From positions 1 through 25,184 of the forward strand of contig JBNGIS010028908.1 of assembly GCA_049999725.1 (NCBI GenBank): a stretch of 25,184 nt of DNA, read 5' to 3'. The notes under the pieces were generated by a model. The model saw only the letters and a list, made by a program, of their open reading frames with translations. It searched no databases and had not been told where the DNA came from. Every line of letters begins with the position of its first letter. The first letter of the stretch is position 1. Shown here piece by piece: positions 19,084 to 25,184 of this stretch. This DNA comes from Haplomitrium mnioides. Its lineage: Eukaryota; Marchantiophyta; Haplomitriopsida; Calobryales. Made by a program: the position numbers and the translations under genes.

Positions 19084-19103
19084 GGGGGGGGGGGGGGGGG
19101 GGG
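19084..19103. repeat. Poly-G tract, 20 nt
   Basis: Twenty uninterrupted G residues. Long poly-G is rare in plant genomes and is a place where sequencing length is unreliable. Confidence 0.95.
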
Positions 19104-19841
19104 ACATGGGCGGAGTCTGAAAAAGCTGCTAACCTCTCTCTCTCTGTATTTTTTCTACTTTGAATCTTAAAGCAAATCTTTGTTTTGCTTCCAGCGTCAA
19201 CAATCGGTTTCAACGACAGAAAATCAACAGAAACATTGGGTCGTTTTAGGTTATAACGGAAGTAGCGTCTCCAGTCCAATCTTATCGATCACATTAGAAC
19301 CCTCTCTGAATTCCGTTGTTCGAATTTAGTTCTTTCCTTTTTTATTAAGGAACAAAAAGACCCGCAAAACACTACCTGATGCACATCAAAATGTACACCT
19401 TTTCTCCATATTGATGAAAAGTTCTTTGTGAAATTGTGTCTCTTCTGGTCAAAGAGAGTTGATGAACTTATTAACTGCATTGATGATTTGCTCCGACTCT
19501 AGCAGTTTTTCTTTTCGTTTCCTAGAGTAGTACGTCTTTTGGCTTTCTCCCGTGTCTATGGAAAAACCAACTCGATCTCCCATTCAATTCTTTTACTGCG
19601 CCGTAGACCTCGCAGTCCAATTCAATTAGAGTTTAACCACACTGCGTTAGAGATGGGTGGGCCCGGCCCAGCCCAGCCTTCTATCTTTTTATGCTTTTAT
19701 TTACAGCTCTTGGACCCACTTGGGTGTGGAACTCGAATCAGTTCAATTCAGTTTTCAAAAATCAAATCAAATCGCTTAGCTGCATAGGCTACAGGGAAAG
19801 CGGTATGGACTCTTGGTGTTGCAATGTATTCTTGTTAATAT
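19104..19841. other. Intergenic, nothing recognised
   Basis: Small open frames on both strands (for example 19289-19480 minus, 19539-19787 plus) show no family resemblance. A pyrimidine tract follows the poly-G run, and a GGGCCCGGCCCAGCCCAGCC word lies near 19658. Confidence 0.4.
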
Positions 19842-21420
19842 TTGTCCAATAAGCCATTCTGTCAAGCACTGTTAATGGGGAGGGGGCTACCATTCCTGCT
19901 TTGTGGACATCCAAAAGGCTTTCAATTTGGTCTCATGAAGCAGATTAGCGGAAAAACTACAGAAACTGAATCTCCCCTTTTCTTGACTATGTCCACCAAT
20001 TTCCCCTACGAAGAAGTTTTGGCTAGTGTCTGCCCAATTCTAAACCCAGGCGCTGCAACATTGGAATTCTTCCATGACGATTCTCCTGTGTACTGACGGC
20101 ATAGTCTTGATATCACAGGTGTGCAACAGCAACACCACCCTAGACCAATTCTGCCGTCAATCTGAGATGACAATGAACCTAGAAAAAGACCAAAATCTTG
20201 AAGTTAGGCAAATGGTGGCTTGCAACTGTGAGAAGTGAAGGTTTTACACTCAAATAGCAAACTAAATTGAGGTGATGAACCAATACACATACCTGGGCAT
20301 ACCAGTACAACTCAACAAGGTTAAAGCTTTGGAGCCAACTGCAGTCTCAGAGAAGGCTCGGTGACCCTATACCAATCAACAGCTGGTGCAAGGAACAAGA
20401 CGTTTGTAACATACTGATCAGGTTTGGCCTGTTTTTCATACATTTGTCATCCCCATGGTTATATACAATGCAGAGAACTGAGGCCCATCTTAAACCCCTG
20501 CAAAGTGGTTGAAACCTGGTGAGAGACAACTCAAACAGTTCCGTACCAGCTTGGCTAGTGGCTGGAAAATCACTGCTCTTTACATTCTCACCGCTGAGTT
20601 TGCCATGCTCCCTATTGAAGCATGCACCATTCAGAAAGTTGTGAGCTATTTGCAATCACCTTGAAGACCAGATGCACAGCCATGGCCCTGGATTTATCTC
20701 GCTGAGTCGCAACAGGACTGCAGGAAGTGGTTGGAGAGATGGGGCATAAACATTGAAGCTCTTCCCTCTGGCTCAGCCAGCAAACCTGATGGACTACCTC
20801 TCAACCTGGTCCTTTGGCAATCATACAATGCAGCATCCTGGACCTTGAAGTACACACTACAGTGGGTTAATCGCTCTCTCCATCTCAACAAGTACAACCT
20901 TATCTGGCAAGTACCATGTCACTCCGACTCATTTTCATCCTCACACAAGTGAGAATTGGTTCTCACCATCTGTGTTATGAAATGGCCAAATGGTTCAAGG
21001 TTAATGACCAGAGAAGCTGGTTTGTCTTCAGTGTGCCTACTAGAGAACACCATATCATCTTCACCTGACATGACTTTGAGATCTGTGGGAGAATTCATGA
21101 CGTTTTAGGAAACAGACCTTGTATCATACGTACTAATCATTCATTTAATACCATGCCAGTTCTGGCTTGCTCCCTTCTTTTGAGAACTTCTGTTATTGCA
21201 CTCTCTAGTCCCTGCAGTCTGATTCAACCTATTTCATGATGGCCTTCTTTGTAATTAGAGTTCAGAGGTTGAGCACAGGTGAGCCCTGCCCACCCATTTT
21301 ATGGCTCTCTAGTTTGTTTCTTCTTTGGCTGGGTCTTGGTGGGTGTTATACTTGGTAGCTGTTGCCTTCGAACTGGTTTGGGACTTTAATCAATTCAGCT
21401 CAATTCTCTTCAGTGATGTT
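19842..21420 (+). pseudogene. LINE remnant A: RT and C-terminal region plus 3' tail
   Basis: One frame reads GYHSCFVDIQKAFNLVS (motif A, Asp codon at 19906-19908). About 63 codons later comes LCTDGIVLIS (20086-20115), the degraded YADD box, then NSNTTLDQFC...MTMNLEK, and NQYTYLGIPVQLNK near 20280. VFHTFVIPMVIYNAEN follows near 20430. These are the motif order and spacing of a LINE reverse transcriptase, with A to C slightly shorter than usual (possible deletion). Further on, AKWFKV and TREHHIIFT near 20980-21070 fit a degraded C-terminal Cys/His region. Stops are frequent, so it is dead. A 3' tail at about 21334-21395 is shared with LINE remnant B. Confidence 0.7.
21334..21395 (+). repeat. 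LINE 3' tail, copy 1
   Basis: CTTGGTGGGTGTTATACTTG... through CTGGTTTGGGACTTTAA closely resembles 23124-23180. This indicates a shared LINE 3' untranslated end. An A-rich tract of AATAAA units follows at about 21549-21566. Confidence 0.6.
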
Positions 21421-21660
21421 TGAAGTAGACAGTAATAAAACAAATCAAAATACTACTGCTAGTTTCTGTTTGGCCATGTAATGTGGGCCCTTGCATGTAG
21501 CTTGAGCTTTTTGCTTGTCCAAAGCTCACTGGGCTTGGAAAAGATGTTAATAAAATAAAATAAAAAGCCATCGTTATTCCTGTCCAATAAGCATGTAAAG
21601 ACCGGAACAGACGGTAATAAATGAAATCAAATCTCTCATTAAAATCAAAGATCTGAAATA

Positions 21661-22000
21661 ATATCTTTATTCACTGTCATGCATTAAAGGAACAGTCATT
21701 GCCAACAATCAGGAGCAACAGTTTAACAAAAACTCCTCCTTCCCCAACCTAGAATACATCAGCAACCCAGTGCCCTCAATCCAGATTACTAATAACATCT
21801 AAATTATAGTATAAACTGTACTGAAAGCAAACAACTTTATTCACTTTCATGCATCACAGGATCAACCGTGGCCAACAATCAGGCTGAGCAGGAAAATAAC
21901 TGAAACATTCAATCCCATTCAGGATCTAACCTAGAAAACAACAGCAAACCAAGACCCTCATCCAAATTACCACCAACATTTAGATTCCAAAATACAGTTC
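21661..22000. repeat. Two direct repeat copies, ~170-bp period
   Basis: TTTATTCACTGTCATGCATT at 21666 is repeated as TTTATTCACTTTCATGCATC at 21837. Each is followed by GCCAACAATCAGG..., CCTAGAA.AACA.CAGCAA and a TCCA.ATTAC...AACAT.TA end. The two copies together fill the stretch between LINE A and LINE B, and could be the 5' untranslated part of the next element. Confidence 0.7.
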
Positions 22001-22004
22001 TCTC

Positions 22005-22320
22005 ATCACAGATACAGAGGACATGCCTGACACCCCAGGCCTGTTCTGTGAAGGATTTCAAGAATGTACTCTCCTTTCTCCTCACTTTGGGTTTTTTCCC
22101 ATTTCCTACTAGTGAATCACAGATACAGAGGATGTTGCCCCAGGATCTGGCAAAGGCTTCAACAATGCTGTTTCTCTTTTCCTCGCTTTGGGCAAATCTC
22201 TTGGAGAGTCCCTGCTGTCATGAGGGAAGTTTGGGAACAGTAAACATTTCTCTCCGCATGGGTACACAGAACATGCCTGGTGGCCCAGTTTCAATTCAAT
22301 TCTCTCTCTCTTCTTCACTT
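22005..22320. repeat. Three degenerate direct repeats, ~111-145-bp period
   Basis: ATCACAGATACAGAGG occurs exactly at 22005 and 22116. A third, weaker copy (GGTACACAGAACATGCCTGG) lies at 22261 and matches GATACAGAGGACATGCCTGA of the first. Each is followed by a CTTT/CTCTCC...CACTTTGGG-like pyrimidine segment. The open frame 22048-22350 simply runs through these repeats. Confidence 0.65.
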
Positions 22321-22437
22321 ATGATATGGACAGCGACTCCACTCACTTAAGGGAGCACTCAAACAAGCTCAAGGAAAAGCCAAATGAGTGTCCCTTGAAA
22401 AAAGGCACATTCTACATGGGCAATTGTTGTGAAAGAC

Positions 22438-22791
22438 CCAGAAAAAGAAGATACTTCTGAGATGGTGATCAAAACCATCAAAGAGGAGTGGGAAAGACAT
22501 GAACTAGGACTAAACCCCATTATCCATGGAATCCCAGAAGAATGAGGGAGAACATTACCCAAGTTATCCATGGGAGGATTTTGGGCCCATGGCAGCTTGC
22601 TAGCCTCAAGATTACATGAAAAAAAAATTGGCAGGGCCTCCAGGAAGGGTAGACCAATTCAACTGAAGTTTGAGTATTACTGGGACAGTTTGGCCCTTCT
22701 GCAGGTTATGAAAGCTCTCAAAGGCCAGACCCAGACCTTTCAGATCTCACGCCAAAACACAGGAAAGGACTTCCTCTGGAACTTGATAAGA
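22438..22791 (+). pseudogene. LINE remnant B: ORF1 fragment (RNA-binding type)
   Basis: The frame reads MVIKTIKEEWERHELGL and NPIIHGIPEE followed by TGA, then after a frame disturbance GRPIQLKFEYYWDSLALLQV and MKALKGQ. The pattern (NxxIxGIPE, later RPIxVxF...ALLxxxxxLKG) is that of the RRM-like/C-terminal region of L1-type ORF1 proteins (Transposase_22-like), which bind element RNA. Stops and frame changes show decay. Its 3' tail follows at 23124-23180 after a large deletion of ORF2. Confidence 0.5.
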
Positions 22792-23123
22792 TGACGAAAT
22801 CATGGCGAGATAGGAAAGTTGCTGTGATTCAGGGAGGGAAGATGCATGTCTCCTTTCCCTGGCCTGCATGATTTGTTGGATGATTTTCTGTGCAGCACAG
22901 GTTCTAAATAGGCTGGATGCTTGACAGATTAGAGTAGTTTTCGATTGTAATATTTGTTCTTACATATTAAGCACACCTAGACATAATAATATAGTCAAGT
23001 CTCATAGGCCCTTTTCTGTAAGCCCTTGAAATTTTTAGATTTAGATTTATTAACGTCAGTTCCAAGCCTCACAGGCTTATTGGATGAGTAGAAATCAGAA
23101 ATCTTATTGCTACTTTGATTGCA

Positions 23124-23206
23124 CCTTGGTGCGTGTTGTACTCAGCCCCTGTTGTCTTTGGGCCGGTTTGGGACTTAAAAATCAAATCTATTTTATTTTA
23201 TTCTGT
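23124..23206 (+). repeat. LINE 3' tail, copy 2
   Basis: CTTGGTGCGTGTTGTACTCA...CCGGTTTGGGACTTAAA is homologous to 21334-21395. It is followed by a short AATCAAATCTATTTTATTTT tract that fits a degenerate LINE tail. It lies directly before the next ORF1 fragment, suggesting head-to-tail insertion. Confidence 0.6.
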
Positions 23207-23288
23207 CTCTCAGAGAATAAAGAGAACTGTATACAGGATAAGGTTATGGAACCCTGCTCCTTGAAAGTTCCCATGGGCTGGGCATGGT

Positions 23289-23514
23289 CATTGTCGATAA
23301 GACCAGGCCGATCCAGGTTAATCTCCGCACACATGCAGACAGGCTGCAGCTGCTTAGGAAATGTAAAAATTTCCAAGGATAGTCAATACATGTCCAAGAG
23401 GACCTTACGCTGGTACAATTCCGACAGTTACCAGCAGAGGATGTGAAGATGAGGGAGGCCTGGGCTGCAGGAAAAATCGCTACACTTAAGAGGCGTATGC
23501 TACATCTTTGGTAA
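23289..23514 (+). pseudogene. LINE remnant C: ORF1 fragment
   Basis: One frame reads VIVDKTRPIQVNLRTHADRL, QLLRKCKNFQG, a TAG, then SIHVQEDLTLVQFRQL and MREAWAAGKIATLKRRM before TAA. This is the same domain as in remnant B (RPIQ...L..L....G) but a clearly different sequence. The (S/G)IxxxEDxT and AAxxAGKIAxLK pattern fits the C-terminal region of L1-type ORF1 proteins. Only one internal stop, so it is better preserved than its neighbours. Confidence 0.6.
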
Positions 23515-23799
23515 CCTACCCTCTCCATAGGGAGTGGCAGGGGTTGTAGAACCTGGATACGGATCCACACCAATCTCGAGGATTTTCTGTAATTGCTGAG
23601 GTCACCCTTGGCACAAGGGTATCCACGTGTCCGAGATTAGCCCAGATCTGGAGTTGATTTTGCTGGCGGAAGCATGGGACTAGCTTGCCTCATCTCTGCT
23701 AGAATCAGCCCCTATGCCATTACCATGGAATTGGACTCTTTCCCCTGATACGACTGGCTAAAAATCAACAAATCAGCGGTACTGGCCGTGTCTGTACAT

Positions 23800-24420
23800 T
23801 GCGACATTTTATTTCGCTGAAAGGGAAAATTACATACACTGCTGATGAAGACTATGATGCTCTTTTCGACAAGATGGGTAAATTCATAGATCAGGCTAAA
23901 GGGGACTCGCCCCTTAAAGAAATCGAACAGTTGGTGAGAAACTTTCTCTGGTCAGGGAATGTGGAAAACTGCAGAATTCCAGTGGCGTGGGAAACCTGCA
24001 TGAAGAGGAAGAAAGAAAAGGGGTTTGGGATTGATAGATATCTATGCGCAGATTCATGCCCTGCTGGGGAAGTGGATTATGAAGACTGTTCCTCAACATG
24101 CAAAACGTTCTTGCTGATAGAGCCGGCCAAGCTAGACCACTTGGTAAACTAGGTTGGGGTCACTCCCTACTGTCGATGAGAGCACTGTAGATCTTTATGT
24201 TGGTCTACCTCACAGCTCTGGAAGGAGATATGGTAGGCATGGTCAGTACTCAAAAGATCTATCAAAGAGAAGGTTCTTGAATCCTTTGAAGAGGTTTCCA
24301 CAAACATCTGGTGGAGTAAACTGGGAGGAAATTCACTCCTGGCAGCAAACAAGAGCTGGCCAGCCTTGAGATGGTCTCAGGCAGGGATCAACCTGATAAG
24401 GGACCTTTGGAGTCATCACA
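23800..24420 (+). pseudogene. LINE remnant C: RT C-terminal zinc-binding region
   Basis: The frame at 23799-24152 contains LVRNFLWSGN, IPVAWETCMKRKKEKGFGI, the classic segment after the RT thumb of plant LINEs (zf-RVT region, xFLWxG...xWxxxxxPxxxGGLGI). After ID a one-base shift is needed to continue as IYAQIHALLGKWIMKTVPQH. A further block (NWEEIHSWQQ) follows near 24320. Between 23515 and 23800 only weak similarity is visible, so the RT core (motif A and YADD box) is missing or unrecognisable. Confidence 0.65.
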
Positions 24421-24502
24421 CGTATGAGTTTCTCAAGTGGGAGGAGGCACAAAAGGCATGAGTGAAATGTTGGAAATGTATCTTTGCTGCTGTAAATAGA
24501 GG

Positions 24503-24748
24503 CAACTAACTATTGTTAGTTGTAAAGGCTAGCTAATGTAGTTAGCTTAGAGACATTTTAGAGGGCCTGCCAAGTTCCAGGCTCCCTTAGACATTTATAC
24601 TTGTGACAGTGAGCAGTGAGCAACAGGCTCAGAAAATAGGATGTTTGTCAGGAGTAACGCCGCATTCCGCGATTCCCCTGCCACTGCTCGATGTTTGTTG
24701 CCCCACTCTATTCAATATGGGGCAACTTGTATGTCAGCGTAAGCTGAC
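24503..24748. other. Five consecutive hairpins inside the candidate LTR
   Basis: Perfect or near-perfect inverted repeats: CAACTAAC/GTTAGTTG (24503-24522, 4-nt loop); AGCTAA/TTAGCT (24531-24547); GGGCCTG/CAGGCTC (24563-24584, one G-U pair); GTTGCCCCA/TGGGGCAAC (24697-24726); GTCAGC/GCTGAC with a GTAA loop (24733-24748). Confidence 0.7.
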
Positions 24749-24758
24749 CTCTAGTCTG

Positions 24759-24766
24759 TATATAAA
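24759..24766 (+). promoter_or_regulatory. TATA box of the candidate LTR
   Basis: TATATAAA, 11 bases after the last hairpin of the 24503-24748 series. A plausible core promoter. Confidence 0.5.
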
Positions 24767-25001
24767 CGTGAGGAGTCCTCTTAAGGAATCATCCTCAGCA
24801 ATCATATTTCCTGTTCGCATTCTTCCTCTGGTTCGATTTTTGTAAAGGTCGCTGTATCGCGATGTTGTTCTTGATATCATCTTCTTGACATCACGTTTGG
24901 AGCACAGGCACAGGCTACAGATTCAACGGGCGAACATACTTCGTGAGGAGGTTGCGAGTTTGCAAGGAGGTTGCGGCTTGTCTGGTGGCAAATATTAGAA
25001 C

Positions 25002-25134
25002 GTCGAAAACAGGGATTGAGTTCCCGTTTTCGACTTCCCTCCAGTATCGCGTTTTTGCGATTTAGAGGCAGCGACGCTCACAATGGGATGGGGAGCGTCT
25101 GGCAAAAATCGTGTCCACCCTAAATTGCGATTTT
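25002..25134. other. Four further hairpins in tandem
   Basis: GTCGAAAAC/GTTTTCGAC (25002-25034, extended by about four more pairs after an A-C mismatch); ATCGC/GCGAT (25046-25061); GACGCTC/GAGCGTC (25073-25099); AAAATCG/CGATTTT (25105-25134). Confidence 0.7.
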
Positions 25135-25183
25135 CTGAAACCTCCCCCACCCCCGTCTGGCAAAAATCGTGTCCACCCTAAAT
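25096..25183 (+). repeat. Exact 30-bp direct repeat, 58-bp period, at window edge
   Basis: CGTCTGGCAAAAATCGTGTC... at 25096-25125 recurs without mismatch at 25154-25183. The 28-bp spacer contains a C-rich run. The second copy ends one base before the window end, so a longer array may follow. Confidence 0.9.
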
Positions 25184-25184
25184 G

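Larger units (their letters stand above)
24468..25011 (+). repeat. Candidate LTR (left end clear, right end uncertain)
   Basis: TGTTGGAAATGTATC at 24468, directly after LINE remnant C, looks like the start of a plant copia LTR. It has a TATA box (24759-24766). The end is not fixed: possible CA ends are 24891 (GACATCA) and 25011 (CGAAAACA). No primer-binding site or matching 5-bp flanks were found, so solo LTR, 5' LTR of an element leaving the window, or another promoter-like repeat all remain open. Confidence 0.4.

Noticed and set aside
22048-22350. 100-aa + strand open frame
   Set aside because: It runs through three diverged direct repeats and has no recognisable domain.
25136-25140. TGAAA as right target duplication for the LTR at 24468 (left flank TGAAA)
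   Set aside because: The LTR would then end in TTTTC without the required CA, and a 5-base match within 700 bp is expected by chance.
1-25184. CRISPR array, tRNA, rRNA, bacterial operon or phage genes
   Set aside because: No regular short repeats with equal unique spacers, no cloverleaf or rRNA-like sequence, and no prokaryotic gene pattern were seen; the repeats present are transposon or minisatellite type.

Overview
The window looks like nuclear DNA of a land plant. It holds one intron-containing gene of a plant-type uncharacterised family, flanked by plant LTR retrotransposons (Ty1-copia and a chromodomain Ty3-gypsy primed by initiator tRNA-Met) and by decayed plant L1-like LINEs. No prokaryotic operon, tRNA, rRNA or CRISPR array was seen. 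The exact lineage cannot be fixed from sequence alone. The unusually long gene product and the LINE remnants may hint at a non-model or non-flowering plant, but that is a weak inference.

Layout. Positions 1-2950 are AT-rich with no recognisable gene; they contain a dispersed AAAGTTC-type motif and a decayed ~40-bp tandem repeat. Positions ~2956-13190 are a nested retrotransposon. A Ty1-copia element (gag, protease, integrase, RT, RNase H and a candidate 3' LTR) is interrupted at 4155-9083 by a complete but dead Ty3-gypsy chromovirus. The gypsy has two LTRs (379 and 390 bp), a PBS, gag, protease, RT/RNase H, integrase and a C-terminal chromodomain. It is bounded by a 5-bp target duplication with one mismatch (CCAAC/CCAGC), and the copia reading frame resumes across the site. 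Both elements carry many stops, frameshifts and altered catalytic residues.

From ~13.2 kb base composition shifts to a more GC-balanced, gene-like region. Five CACGTG boxes (14546-15184) and a strong G-quadruplex-prone tract (15496-15558) lie upstream of the only convincing host gene (15876-18367, two coding exons, 755 aa). I assign it to the DUF7950 family on an N-terminal RYRPIAPKP motif and the C-terminal domain. Its function is unknown; a basic cluster suggests a nuclear protein.

Downstream (18.4-24.4 kb) are an imperfect duplication, a 20-nt poly-G run, pieces of at least three LINE copies (RT with motif A and a degraded YADD box, two different ORF1 RNA-binding fragments, a zinc-finger-like RT C-terminus, two homologous 3' tails) and two families of ~110-170 bp direct repeats. 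The right end (24468 onward) begins like a copia LTR (TGTTGGAAATG, TATA box). It is notable for about nine consecutive hairpins and an exact 30-bp direct repeat at the window edge.

I found no evidence for a new multi-gene system. The most interesting signals are the nested insertion with its cytosine-deamination-like decay, the G-box cluster and G4 upstream of the DUF7950 gene, and the hairpin-dense right edge.
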